From positions 1-57,527 of the forward strand of contig NZ_LGDE01000424.1 of NCBI RefSeq assembly GCF_001279725.1: a stretch of DNA of 57,527 bases, read 5' to 3'. The notes under the pieces were generated by a model, which worked only from the letters and a program-made list of their open reading frames with translations, searched no databases and was not told where the DNA came from. Positions 1 to 10,849 of this stretch are shown here, in pieces. Source of the DNA: Streptomyces sp. WM4235 (lineage in GTDB: Bacteria; Actinomycetota; Actinomycetes; Streptomycetales; Streptomycetaceae). Position numbers and translations under genes: made by a program. Each line of letters starts with the position of its first letter. The stretch's first letter is position 1.

Positions 1-57
1 ACCGCCCCGCCCGCCGACCCGCCCCTCGACCCGCCCCTCGACGACGGAGGCTCCTGA
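1..57 (+). CDS. 3' end of an upstream gene (partial, product unknown)
   Basis: Reading from base 1 in frame 1 gives an open frame rich in Pro and Asp that ends in Gly-Gly-Ser and a TGA at 55-57, two bases before the nirB ATG. The close spacing suggests it is co-transcribed with nirB. In Streptomyces nirB often follows another FAD-dependent oxidoreductase, but nothing here identifies the product. The frame could also be chance, since only 18 codons are visible. Confidence 0.4.
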   Translation, partial: TAPPADPPLDPPLDDGGS

Positions 58-59
58 TC

Positions 60-2603
60 ATGGCCGCAGCCACGCCCACGCCCACCCCCGCCATCGTGCT
101 CATCGGCCACGGCATGGTCGGCCAGCGGTACCTGGAGGCCCTCGCCGAACGCGGGGCGACGGCCACGCACCGCGTCACCGTGCTCTGCGAGGAGCCCCGG
201 CCCGCCTACGACCGGGTCCACCTGACCTCGTACTTCTCCGGCAGCACCGCCGAGGACCTGTCGATGGTCCCGGACGGGTTCATGGCCGAGCACGGCATCG
301 ACCTGCACCTCGGCGACCCGGCCGAGCGCATCGACCGCGAGGCCCGCACCGTGGTGTCCCGCTCGGGCCGGGTGTTCCCGTACGACGTGCTCGTCCTGGC
401 GACCGGCAGCTTCCCCTTCGTGCCGCCCGTGCCCGGCAAGGACGCCCCCGGCTGCTTCGTGTACCGCACCATCGAGGACCTGTTGGCCATCGAGGAGTAC
501 GCGAGGACCCGTACCGCGGGCGCGGTCGTCGGCGGCGGGCTCCTCGGACTGGAGGCCGCGGGGGCCCTCCAGGGTCTGGGGCTGGTCACCCGCATCGTGG
601 AGTTCGCCCCGCGCCTGATGCCCGTGCAGATCGACGACGGCGGAGGCGGGGCGCTGCTGCGCACCATCGAGAACATGGGGCTGACGGTGCACACCGGCGT
701 CGGCACCCAGGAGGTGCTCACCGGCGAGGACGGCTCGGTCACCGGCATGAGGCTGTCCGACGGGTCCACCGTGGACACGGAACTGGTGGTCTTCTCCGCC
801 GGGGTCCGCCCCCGCGACCAGCTCGCCCGTGACAGCGGGCTGACCGTCGGGGAGCGCGGCGGGATCGGCGTCGACGCCCGCTGCCGCACCTCCGACCCGC
901 GCGTCTACGCCATCGGCGAGTGCGCGCTGGCCTCCGACGGCCGGGTCTACGGACTGGTGGCCCCCGGCTACGAGATGGCCGAGACGGCCGCCGACGACCT
1001 GCTCGGCCGGGAGAAGGAGTTCACCGGCGCCGACCTGTCCACCAAGCTCAAGCTGCTCGGCGTGGACGTGGCCTCGTTCGGTGACGCGCACGGCACCACC
1101 CCGGGCTGCCTCGACGTCGTCTACTCCGACGCCCGGTCGGGCGTCTACAAGAAGCTGGTCGTCGCCCCCGACGGGGTGCTGCTCGGCGGGGTCCTGGTCG
1201 GGGACGCGGACGCGTACGGGCTGCTGCGCCCGCTCACCGGCAGCGTGCCGCCCGTCACCCCCGAGCAGTTGGTGCTGCCGGCGGGAGTCGGCGGGCCCGT
1301 CGCGCTCGGCCCGTCGGCGCTCCCGGACAGCGCGGTGATCTGCTCCTGCCACAACGTCACGAAGCAGGCCATCACCGCCTGCGCCGACCTGCCCGAGGTC
1401 AAGAAGTGCACCAAGGCGGGCACCGGCTGCGGCAGTTGCCTCAAGGTCATCGGACAGCTGCTGCCGGCCGCCACCGACAAGGGACTGTGCGGCTGCTTCC
1501 CGTTCAGCCGCGCCGAGTTGTACGAGATCGTCCGCACCCGCCGGCTGACCTCGTACCGGGAGATCCTGGACGCCCACGGCCGCGAGGCCGCCCGGGGTGG
1601 GGACGGCTGCGAGATCTGCAAGCCGACCATCGGGTCGATCATCGCCTCCCTGGCCCCGACGCTCGGCGCGAGCGGCTACGTCCTCGACGGCGAGCAGGCC
1701 GCCCTCCAGGACACCAACGACCACTTCCTGGCGAACCTCCAGCGCAACGGCTCCTACTCGGTCGTCCCGCGCATCCCCGGCGGGGAGATCACCCCCGACA
1801 AGCTGATCGTGATCGGCGAGGTGGCCCGCGACTTCGGCCTCTACACGAAGATCACCGGCGGTCAGCGCATCGACCTCTTCGGGGCGAGCGTGGACCAGCT
1901 CCCGCGGATCTGGGCGCGGCTGGTGGACGCGGGCTTCGAGTCGGGGCACGCCTACGGCAAGGCCCTGCGGACGGTGAAGTCCTGCGTCGGACAGACCTGG
2001 TGCCGCTACGGGGTGCAGGACAGCGTCCGGATGGCCATCGACCTGGAGCTGCGCTACCGGGGCCTGCGCGCCCCGCACAAGCTGAAGTCGGCGGTGTCCG
2101 GCTGCGCCCGCGAGTGCGCGGAGGCCCAGAGCAAGGACTTCGGGGTCATCGCCACCGCGAGCGGCTGGAACCTCTACGTCGGCGGCAACGGCGGGGCCAC
2201 CCCGCGCCACGCCGACCTGCTGGCCCAGGACCTGTCCGACGCCGAACTCGTCCGGCTCATCGACCGGTTCCTGATGTTCTACATCCGCACGGCCGACCGG
2301 CTGGAGCGCACCTCCACCTGGCTGGAGCGGCTGGAGGGCGGCCTCGACCACCTGCGGGACGTCGTCGTGCACGACTCGCTCGGGCTGTGCGCCGAGTTGG
2401 AGGACCTGATGGCCGACCACGTCGCGCACTACCGCGACGAATGGGCCGAGACGCTCCAGGACCCGGAGCGGCTGGGCCGGTTCGTGTCCTTCGTCAACGC
2501 GCCCGGCGCCCCCGACCCGACGGTGCGCTTCGTACCCGAACGCGACCAGGTCAAGCCCGACCTGGCGATCCTGACCCTGGAGCCCGTGGGAGGCACCCGA
2601 TGA
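60..2603 (+). CDS. nirB: Assimilatory nitrite reductase, large subunit
   Basis: Reduces nitrite to ammonia with NAD(P)H in the cytoplasm, the second step of nitrate assimilation. The N-terminal half (about residues 1-400) is an FAD/NAD-binding pyridine-nucleotide oxidoreductase with a GHGMVG start and a GGGLLGLEAAG nucleotide site. A BFD-type [2Fe-2S] segment follows (CSCHN near 428, GTGCGSC near 460), then a second Cys-rich segment (CGCF, GCEICKP). The C-terminal part carries the sirohaem/[4Fe-4S] ligands in SCVGQTWC (about 641) and SGCARECAEA (about 681). The length of 847 aa is normal. The ATG has GGAGG nine bases upstream. The stop overlaps the nirD start (ATGA), so translation is probably coupled. 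Confidence 0.96.
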   Translation: MAAATPTPTPAIVLIGHGMVGQRYLEALAERGATATHRVTVLCEEPRPAYDRVHLTSYFSGSTAEDLSMVPDGFMAEHGIDLHLGDPAERIDREARTVVSRSGRVFPYDVLVLATGSFPFVPPVPGKDAPGCFVYRTIEDLLAIEEYARTRTAGAVVGGGLLGLEAAGALQGLGLVTRIVEFAPRLMPVQIDDGGGGALLRTIENMGLTVHTGVGTQEVLTGEDGSVTGMRLSDGSTVDTELVVFSAGVRPRDQLARDSGLTVGERGGIGVDARCRTSDPRVYAIGECALASDGRVYGLVAPGYEMAETAADDLLGREKEFTGADLSTKLKLLGVDVASFGDAHGTTPGCLDVVYSDARSGVYKKLVVAPDGVLLGGVLVGDADAYGLLRPLTGSVPPVTPEQLVLPAGVGGPVALGPSALPDSAVICSCHNVTKQAITACADLPEVKKCTKAGTGCGSCLKVIGQLLPAATDKGLCGCFPFSRAELYEIVRTRRLTSYREILDAHGREAARGGDGCEICKPTIGSIIASLAPTLGASGYVLDGEQAALQDTNDHFLANLQRNGSYSVVPRIPGGEITPDKLIVIGEVARDFGLYTKITGGQRIDLFGASVDQLPRIWARLVDAGFESGHAYGKALRTVKSCVGQTWCRYGVQDSVRMAIDLELRYRGLRAPHKLKSAVSGCARECAEAQSKDFGVIATASGWNLYVGGNGGATPRHADLLAQDLSDAELVRLIDRFLMFYIRTADRLERTSTWLERLEGGLDHLRDVVVHDSLGLCAELEDLMADHVAHYRDEWAETLQDPERLGRFVSFVNAPGAPDPTVRFVPERDQVKPDLAILTLEPVGGTR

Positions 2604-3064
2604 CCGTGGAACTGAGGCTGGACGATCGCTGGCTCGCCGTGTGCGAACTGTCCTCGCTCGTGCCGGGGCGCGGCGTCGCGGCGCTGCTGCCCGACGGCAG
2701 TCAGGCCGCGGTGTTCGTCGACCGCGCGGGACGCCCGTACGCCATCGGCAACCAGGACCCCTTCACCGGCGCGCACGTGCTGTCGCGGGGGCTGGTGGGG
2801 TGCGCGCGGGGCAGGGCGTTCGTGGCGTCGCCCCTGTTGAAGCAGCGTTTCGACCTGGAATCGGGGCGCTGCCTGGACGACGAGGAGGTGGCGGTCCGGA
2901 CCTACCCGGTGCGGACCACCGCGACCTCCGCGAACCCTGCGACCTCCGCGACTCCTGCGACCTCCGCGACGCCGGCGAGCGCCGAGGCGCACGCGACCTC
3001 CGTGCCCACCGCGTCCGACGGCGCGTTCGCGCTGTCGGCCGAGAGCGTCACGGTCTCCGTCTGA
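2600..3064 (+). CDS. nirD: Nitrite reductase, small subunit (Rieske-like) with a repetitive tail
   Basis: Partner of NirB. The 154-aa product has the NirD fold at residues 1-105: AVFVDRAGRPYAIGNQDPF, then GLVGCARG and the LLKQRFDLESGRCLDDEE end of the domain. Like other NirD proteins it lacks the full Cys/His set of a true Rieske cluster. The start overlaps the nirB stop by 4 bp. After about residue 107 there is an extra Ala/Thr/Ser-rich tail, partly coded by three 18-bp tandem repeats at 2921-2974. The tail is not part of the family fold and is probably disordered. Confidence 0.93.
   Translation: MTVELRLDDRWLAVCELSSLVPGRGVAALLPDGSQAAVFVDRAGRPYAIGNQDPFTGAHVLSRGLVGCARGRAFVASPLLKQRFDLESGRCLDDEEVAVRTYPVRTTATSANPATSATPATSATPASAEAHATSVPTASDGAFALSAESVTVSV
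2921..2974 (+). repeat. Three tandem 18-bp repeats inside nirD
   Basis: Units at 2921-2938, 2939-2956 and 2957-2974 share GCGACCTCCGCGA and differ only in the last few bases. They are in frame and encode Ala-Thr-Ser-Ala-(Asn/Thr)-Pro, extending the NirD tail. Confidence 0.9.
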
Positions 3065-3067
3065 GGT

Positions 3068-3475
3068 TCAGCCCTGGATCATCGCCGGGTCCATCCACAT
3101 GATCTCCCAGGTGTGGCCGTCGAGGTCCTCGAAGGCGCGGCCGTACATGATGCCGTGGTCCTGGGCGGCGCGCGGCTCGGTGGCGCCCGCGCCGAGGGCC
3201 CCGTCGACGAGCTCGTCCACGGCGGCACGGCTCTCGGCGTTCAGACACAGCAGCACCTCGGTGCTGGTGGAGGTGTCGGTGATGGCCTTGTGGGTGAAGT
3301 CCTTGAAGCGGGCCTCGGTGAGGAGCATCGCGACGATCGTGTCGCTGATGACCATCGAGGCGCAGTTCTCGTCGCTGAACTGGGCGTTGAAGGAGTAGCC
3401 GAGCTTGCCCCAGAAGGCCTTGCTGGCGTCGAGGTCCTTGACCGGCAGGTTGACGAAGATCATGGTGGAGGACAT
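3068..3475 (-). CDS. VOC (glyoxalase/bleomycin resistance) superfamily protein
   Basis: A 135-aa protein with the two beta-alpha-beta-beta-beta halves of the vicinal oxygen chelate fold: an IFVNLPVKDLDASKAFW opening, SMVISDTIVAMLL in the middle, and GRAFEDLDGHTWEIMWMD at the end, where the Glu is a usual metal ligand. Substrate unknown. The ATG at 3475 is chosen because the fold starts directly there and a purine-rich AGAGAG lies upstream. The frame is open further upstream but without fold residues. Convergent with nirD, three bases apart. Confidence 0.85.
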   Translation of the reverse strand: MSSTMIFVNLPVKDLDASKAFWGKLGYSFNAQFSDENCASMVISDTIVAMLLTEARFKDFTHKAITDTSTSTEVLLCLNAESRAAVDELVDGALGAGATEPRAAQDHGIMYGRAFEDLDGHTWEIMWMDPAMIQG

Positions 3476-3721
3476 CTCGGTCTCTCTTCTCTCGCGGGTG
3501 CCGCAGCGGTTTCCGTTGCGTTCGAGGGATAGACCGCGGGGGGCGCGGAAACTCATCGGTCCCGGCGAAAACTTTCCGGGATTCTCTTACGGGGCACGCG
3601 GGCGCGGGCCGGCCGGCCGGGGCGCCGTCGCGGGCGGACCCGCGGTCGGCGGCGGCGCCGAGCCCCGGAGGTCCCGGTCGGGGGATTGACCTCGCGCAGG
3701 TCGCTCCCGCGTCATGAGGAA

Positions 3722-3753
3722 TTGACGTCACGTCAACTCGGCACCCCTAGGTT
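3722..3753 (+). promoter_or_regulatory. Perfect 7-bp dyad with promoter-like hexamers upstream of the PhoX-like gene
   Basis: TTGACGT, one C, then ACGTCAA (3722-3736) is a perfect inverted repeat. Its left end TTGACG could be a -35 box and TAGGTT at 3748-3753 a -10 box, 20 bp apart. A dyad at or inside a 19-20 bp spacer resembles MerR-type operators. No merR gene is adjacent. The rest of the 341-bp gap (3476-3816) holds the leader of the VOC gene and no other gene. Confidence 0.45.
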
Positions 3754-3816
3754 CCTCGACGCGTGCGACCTCGCCGCCCACCCGGACGACGAGGCCCGTC
3801 TCCCCCAGGAGTGACC

Positions 3817-4977
3817 GTGGAACGTCGTACCTTCCTGCGCGGCGCCGTCATCGGCTCCTCGGCCGCCGCGTTCGCCGGCACACTGACGCGCGGGGCCGCC
3901 TACGCCGCCCCCGCCCAGCCCGGCGCCGGACCCTACGGGGCGCTCGGCGCGGCCGACGCCAACGGCATCATGCTGCCCGCCGGTTTCACCAGCCGCGTCG
4001 TCGCCCGCTCCGGGCAGGCCGTCGGCGGCACCTCGTACACCTGGCACCAGGCACCCGACGGCGGCGCCTGCTTCGCCGACGGCACCGGCTGGATCTACGT
4101 GTCGAACTCGGAGATCAACCCGAGTGGCGGCGCGAGCGCCGTGCGGTTCAACGCCTCCGGCACCGTCACCGGCGCCCACCGGATCCTCTCCGGCACCCGG
4201 CAGAACTGCGCCGGCGGCAAGACCCCCTGGAACACCTGGCTGTCCTGCGAGGAGGTCGACCGCGGCTTCGTGTACGAGACCGACCCGTACGGGATCAACG
4301 CCTCCGTCCAGCGGCCCGCGCTGGGCCGCTTCAAGCACGAGGCGGCCGCCGCCGACCCCGTCCGCAAGGTGATCTACCTGACCGAGGACGAGACGAACGG
4401 CTGCTTCTACCGCTTCGTCCCCACCACCTGGGGCGACCTCACCGCCGGCACCCTCCAGGTCCTGAAGGCCGGCAGCGCCACCTCCGGCTCCTTCACCTGG
4501 GCCACCGTCCCCGACCCGGACGGCTCCCCGACCGTCACCCGCAGCCAGGTCTCCGGCGCCAAGAAGTTCAACGGCGGCGAGGGCTGCCACTACGCGAACG
4601 ACACGGTCTGGTTCACCACCAAGGGCGACAACCGGGTCTGGCGGTTGAACCTCGCCGCCGGCACCTACGAGTTGACCTACGACGACTCGCTGGTCCCCGG
4701 CGGGGCGGCCCCGCTGACCGGCGTGGACAACGTCACCGGGTCCTCCTACGGCGATCTGTACGTGGCCGAGGACGGCGGCAGCATGGACATCTGCGTGATC
4801 ACCCCGGACGACGTGGTGGCCCCCTTCCTGCGGATCACCGGCCAGTCCTCCTCGGAGATCACCGGCCCGGCCTTCTCCCCCGCGGGCGACCGCCTGTACT
4901 TCAGCAGCCAGCGCGGCACGAGCGGCAGCTCCGCCGGCGGCATCACCTACGAGGTCTCGGGCCCCTTCCGCGTGTAG
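3817..4977 (+). CDS. Tat-exported PhoX-like (DUF839) protein
   Basis: A 386-aa secreted protein. The N-terminus has a twin-arginine signal (ERRTFLRGAVIGSSAAAFAG, ending AAYAAP), so it is probably exported folded. The rest is a beta-propeller-like DUF839/PhoX domain with WLSCEEVDRGFVYETDPYG, KHEAAAADP, YLTEDETNGCFYRFVP and FNGGEGCHY. In PhoX phosphatases these acidic segments bind Ca2+ and Fe3+; whether this homologue is a phosphatase is not shown. GTG 3817 is preferred because CCAGGAG lies five bases upstream. The in-frame GTG at 3811 overlaps that site. Confidence 0.88.
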   Translation: MERRTFLRGAVIGSSAAAFAGTLTRGAAYAAPAQPGAGPYGALGAADANGIMLPAGFTSRVVARSGQAVGGTSYTWHQAPDGGACFADGTGWIYVSNSEINPSGGASAVRFNASGTVTGAHRILSGTRQNCAGGKTPWNTWLSCEEVDRGFVYETDPYGINASVQRPALGRFKHEAAAADPVRKVIYLTEDETNGCFYRFVPTTWGDLTAGTLQVLKAGSATSGSFTWATVPDPDGSPTVTRSQVSGAKKFNGGEGCHYANDTVWFTTKGDNRVWRLNLAAGTYELTYDDSLVPGGAAPLTGVDNVTGSSYGDLYVAEDGGSMDICVITPDDVVAPFLRITGQSSSEITGPAFSPAGDRLYFSSQRGTSGSSAGGITYEVSGPFRV

Positions 4978-5001
4978 GGCCCGGGCCCCGCAGCGGACTC
5001 C

Positions 5002-5042
5002 TCCGGTCCCGTGCGGGGCTCCGGCCCCCGCACGGAACCGGA
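5002..5042. terminator. Convergent terminator hairpin (17-nt arms)
   Basis: Arms 5002-5018 and 5026-5042 pair with a single mismatch around a 7-nt loop, between the PhoX-like gene (+) and the ArsR-type gene (-). A second, shorter hairpin follows at 5049-5074. Confidence 0.85.
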
Positions 5043-5048
5043 GCGGCC

Positions 5049-5074
5049 ACCGGCCGGGCGCGAACCCGGCCGGT
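5049..5074. terminator. Second convergent terminator hairpin (10-bp perfect stem)
   Basis: ACCGGCCGGG and CCCGGCCGGT enclose a 6-nt loop. It lies just before the stop codon of the minus-strand ArsR-type gene and probably serves that gene. Confidence 0.7.
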
Positions 5075-5090
5075 CCGGCCGTACCGGGCC

Positions 5091-6143
5091 TCAGGACGCC
5101 ACGGCCCCGCCCTTGAGCAGGGCCGCGCCCAGCGGCGTCACCGTGTGCAGCACGGCGTTGCCCCGGCGCAGGGTGGTGACCAGGCCCGCCTCGCGCATCA
5201 CACAGGCGTGCTGGCTCGCCGAGGCCAGGGAGACCCCGGCCCGGCGGGCCAGCTCACTCGTGGTGGCGCCGTCGCCGATGGCCCGCAGCACCACCGAGCG
5301 GGTGTGTCCGACCAGCTTGCCCAGGGTGCGCTGGCGGTGCTCCTCCACCGGCCGGGTGACCTCGCCCCCGGGTGTCGTCGAGGCGAGCTGGGCCGCCGCC
5401 GGGTAGACGAGCACCGGCGGCAGTTCCGGATCCTGCAGGGTCACCGCCGTGCGCCGGCAGAAGAAGGACGGCTGGAGCAGCAGCCCGCGCCCCCGCAGCC
5501 GCACGTCCCGGTCCACGGGGTAGTCGCACTCCAGGACCGGGGCGCGCCAGCGCAGCATCGGCGGCAGCGAGGCCAGCAGCTCGTCCGCGCCGCCGTCCAG
5601 CAGGTCCCGGCCCCGGGCGGCCCGCTCGGCCTCGATCTGCGCCTGGATGTGCGTCCAGTACGGCTCGACGGCCGCCCGGTGGTATCCGCGCAGCTCCGCC
5701 AGGAGCCTCGGCAGGTGCTTGGTGCCGCCGTCCATGAACTCCCGCAGGCGTCGCGGGACCATCGTGTCGGCGCCGTCGCTCACCCCAGAGGGCATGCCGA
5801 AGGCCGCCCCGAAGCCGGCTCCCGTGCCCAGCAGCGTCAGCTCCCGTCGCATGCGTTCGGGACGGATCCCGCGCAGCGCGTCGAGGCCCACGTCCCACCC
5901 GTACTGACCCTCTACCGGAGTCAGGAAATCCGGGAAATAACCGCGCCCCGGTATCAGCGCGCCGAGGAGCCTTGTTTCACCATTCAACCGGCTCCGGGTT
6001 TCCGTACGCCATTCACCGAACAGCCGGGCATCGCGCCGGTCCCTTAAACGGTGAAAACTGAGAATCGTTTCCCACAACGCATCGGGACGTGCTGCCATCC
6101 GTACGCGTGCGAGGTCCACTCCCGTGAAATGGATACGAAGCAC
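5091..6143 (-). CDS. ArsR-type winged-helix transcriptional regulator (DUF5937-like N-terminus)
   Basis: A 350-aa protein. Residues 1-240 form a long actinobacterial N-terminal domain (LRIHFTGVDLARVRMAARPD start) of unknown ligand. The C-terminal ~90 residues form an ArsR-like winged helix: GKLVGHTRSVVLRAIGDG, TTSELARRAGVSLASASQHACVMREAGLV recognition helix, then a wing RRGNAVLHTVTPLG. The metal-binding Cys motif of true ArsR is absent. GTG 6143 is chosen because the family begins at VLRIHF and GGTGGGGG lies just upstream. Confidence 0.82.
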   Translation of the reverse strand: MLRIHFTGVDLARVRMAARPDALWETILSFHRLRDRRDARLFGEWRTETRSRLNGETRLLGALIPGRGYFPDFLTPVEGQYGWDVGLDALRGIRPERMRRELTLLGTGAGFGAAFGMPSGVSDGADTMVPRRLREFMDGGTKHLPRLLAELRGYHRAAVEPYWTHIQAQIEAERAARGRDLLDGGADELLASLPPMLRWRAPVLECDYPVDRDVRLRGRGLLLQPSFFCRRTAVTLQDPELPPVLVYPAAAQLASTTPGGEVTRPVEEHRQRTLGKLVGHTRSVVLRAIGDGATTSELARRAGVSLASASQHACVMREAGLVTTLRRGNAVLHTVTPLGAALLKGGAVAS

Positions 6144-6387
6144 CGAACCCCCACCTGTGCAACCGCAATCCCCCCGCCCCATGAGTATGCATGCCGTCAC
6201 ACGTGGTCACCACGCCCTTTCGGCCACAGTTGAAACCCCTTTCGGCGGGGGCGTGACAACCGAAATCCTGTACTCCGCCGGGCACACTCCAGTGCGACCG
6301 AAACGCTCCGTGAAGGCCGTGGGGGGCTTTGCGGGGCCTGGCGGTCGGTCGCACCGGGAAGCGCCGACGTGTCCGGCGGATAGGCGG

Positions 6388-6423
6388 CAGGCGGTGGACG
6401 GGTGGGGATCCGTCCACCGCCTG
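6388..6423. terminator. 14-bp perfect hairpin, probable second ppdK terminator
   Basis: CAGGCGGTGGACGG and CCGTCCACCGCCTG enclose an 8-nt loop. It lies about 160 bases downstream of the ppdK stop, beyond the first hairpin. The gap 6144-6581 otherwise contains only the upstream region of the ArsR-type gene. Confidence 0.65.
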
Positions 6424-6462
6424 GTGCCGTAAAGGCCCGGTGAATATGCGTGGTGCGAAAGC

Positions 6463-6512
6463 AGGCCGCGCCCGGCCCCGGTGGTCAGGAATCCCGGGGA
6501 CGGGCGCGGCCT
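6463..6512. terminator. ppdK terminator hairpin (19-nt arms, one mismatch)
   Basis: Arms 6463-6481 and 6494-6512 pair at 18 of 19 positions around a 12-nt loop, 70 bases past the ppdK stop. As is common in Streptomyces, no long T-run follows. Confidence 0.8.
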
Positions 6513-6581
6513 TGGGAACCGGTTCGACTCGGAAGGGTTCGTGCCCGACCGTGCCGTTCCGGAACCCGGCTCAGGGAGGGC

Positions 6582-9290
<2,709 letters not shown>

Positions 9291-9541
9291 GGGTCTCGAC
9301 TCCTCGAGGACTCGATGGCTGCCCTGACGGCCAGGAACATACCCAGATCGAAGGCTTCTGGGTACGTCCACTTGGTCGTCATGCGGCCGTAACCACCCGT
9401 GCGCCAGCCATTCGAAAGTAACCGATGAGTAATGCGAAAGCAGGAAGTACGTTCGAGTCCCGAAGGCAGAGGGGTCGAATGGGGCTTGATCACGCTCCGA
9501 TGAGCGATCATCGATCCATTTGCGTTCAAGAGTTGAACGAA
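9291..9541 (-). promoter_or_regulatory. ppdK upstream/leader region, no gene seen
   Basis: About 250 bp between the ppdK GTG and the dusB terminator. It contains a bulged dyad around 9487-9510 (TGATC-x2-CGCTC facing GAGCG-ATCA) and, near the gene, ACCCAG facing CTGGGT on the minus strand. No recognised riboswitch class could be matched. Presumed to hold the ppdK promoter. Confidence 0.4.
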
Positions 9542-9570
9542 CAAAGGGTGGCACCCAGTGCCACCCTTTG
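9542..9570 (-). terminator. dusB terminator: perfect 13-bp stem, 3-nt loop
   Basis: CAAAGGGTGGCAC and GTGCCACCCTTTG flank CCA. It lies 86 bases past the dusB stop and insulates dusB from ppdK. Confidence 0.85.
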
Positions 9571-9655
9571 AAAGTCTTACCCGTGACTTCCGTGCTCATC
9601 TGAGCGAAACCTACCCCATGCGTGGCGTATATCACGCGACGCGGAGGGCGATTTG

Positions 9656-10798
9656 TCAGCCTCCGGAAGTGTCCAGCTCGGCTTCCTCGCCGACGCCGGC
9701 GCAGTCGTAAGGATCGTTCAACCAGCCCTCGGGCAGGACAACTCGGTTGTTTCCGGACGTCCGACCGCGCGGACCGTCGGCACTCTCGGGCCAACCTTGA
9801 TCCAGATCCAGCTCGCTCAGATGAGCACCCAGCTCGGCCAGGGAAGACGTGACCGCGAGCTTGCCCCGCATCTCGGATCCGACGGCGAAGCCCTTGAGGT
9901 ACCAGGCCACGTGCTTACGGAAGTCGATCACCCCGCGCGCCTCGTCGCCGATCCACTCCCCCAGCAGCTGGGCATGCCGGAGCATGGTGGTCGCGACCTC
10001 GCGCAGCGTCGGTTTGTGGAAGTCCTCGGGGCGCCCCTCGAAGGCCGCCACCAGGTCGTTGAACAGCCACGGCCGCCCCAGGCAGCCGCGCCCGACGACC
10101 ACGCCGTCGCAGCCGGTCTCGCGCACCATGCGCAGCGCGTCCTCGGCGCACCAGATGTCGCCGTTGCCGAGGACCGGGATCTCCGGCACGTGCTCCTTGA
10201 GCCGCGCGATGGCGTCCCAGTCGGCGGTGCCGCCGTAGTGCTGGGCCGTGGTGCGGCCATGCAGGGCGATGGCGGTCACCCCCTCCTCGACGGCGATCCG
10301 ACCGGCGTCGAGGTAGGTGAGGTGGTCGTCGTTGATGCCCTTGCGCATCTTCATCGTGACGGGCAGGTCCCCGGCCCCCGCGACGGCCTCGCGCAGGATC
10401 GCGCGCAGCAGGTTGCGCTTGTACGGGAGGGCGGAGCCGCCGCCCTTGCGGGTGACCTTGGGGACGGGGCAGCCGAAGTTGAGGTCGATGTGGTCGGCCC
10501 GGTCCTCTTCGACGATCATGCGGACGGCCTTGCCGACCGTGACGGGGTCCACCCCGTACAGCTGAATCGAGCGAGGTTTCTCGGTCTCGTCGAAGTGGAT
10601 CAGCTGCATGGTCTTGTCGTTGCGCTCGACCAGGGCGCGGGTCGTGATCATCTCGCTCACGAACAGCCCCTTGCCGCCCGAGAACTCGCGGCAGAGGGTA
10701 CGGAACGGGGCATTGGTGATGCCGGCCATCGGCGCGAGCACCACCGGGGGCTGCACGGTGTGCGGGCCGATCGCGAGAGGCGGAGGAAGCGTGGTCAT
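9656..10798 (-). CDS. dusB: tRNA-dihydrouridine synthase
   Basis: FMN-dependent enzyme that reduces uridines in the D-loop of tRNA. The 380-aa product has the TIM-barrel FMN-binding start (PPVVLAPMAGITNAPFRTLC), the TRALVERN segment, and the catalytic Cys in DLNFGCPVPKVTRKGGGSAL. MKMRKGINDDHLT and GNGDIWCAEDALRM complete the cofactor site. A C-terminal helical tRNA-binding part follows. Divergent from the MFS gene, 51 bp apart. Confidence 0.96.
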   Translation of the reverse strand: MTTLPPPLAIGPHTVQPPVVLAPMAGITNAPFRTLCREFSGGKGLFVSEMITTRALVERNDKTMQLIHFDETEKPRSIQLYGVDPVTVGKAVRMIVEEDRADHIDLNFGCPVPKVTRKGGGSALPYKRNLLRAILREAVAGAGDLPVTMKMRKGINDDHLTYLDAGRIAVEEGVTAIALHGRTTAQHYGGTADWDAIARLKEHVPEIPVLGNGDIWCAEDALRMVRETGCDGVVVGRGCLGRPWLFNDLVAAFEGRPEDFHKPTLREVATTMLRHAQLLGEWIGDEARGVIDFRKHVAWYLKGFAVGSEMRGKLAVTSSLAELGAHLSELDLDQGWPESADGPRGRTSGNNRVVLPEGWLNDPYDCAGVGEEAELDTSGG

Positions 10799-10817
10799 CC
10801 GCCCATTGTCGCATCAC

Positions 10818-10845
10818 GCATGTCGTTAGTTAGTCGTACTATCGG
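10818..10845 (+). promoter_or_regulatory. Possible promoter/operator of the MFS gene
   Basis: TACTAT at 10837-10842 resembles a -10 box and lies seven bases before the ATG, so the transcript may be leaderless. The block GCATGTCGTT (10818-10827) plus ACTATCGG (10838-10845) recurs upstream of the second MFS gene at 36227-36250, suggesting a shared regulator. Confidence 0.35.
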
Positions 10846-10849
10846 CAGC

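Noticed and set aside
1406..3064. Long frame beginning inside nirB and ending with nirD
   Set aside because: Only the part from 2600 is NirD; the upstream part is a shadow of nirB with no family residues.
9291..9541. Riboswitch in the ppdK leader
   Set aside because: Only weak dyads are visible and no known riboswitch core could be matched.
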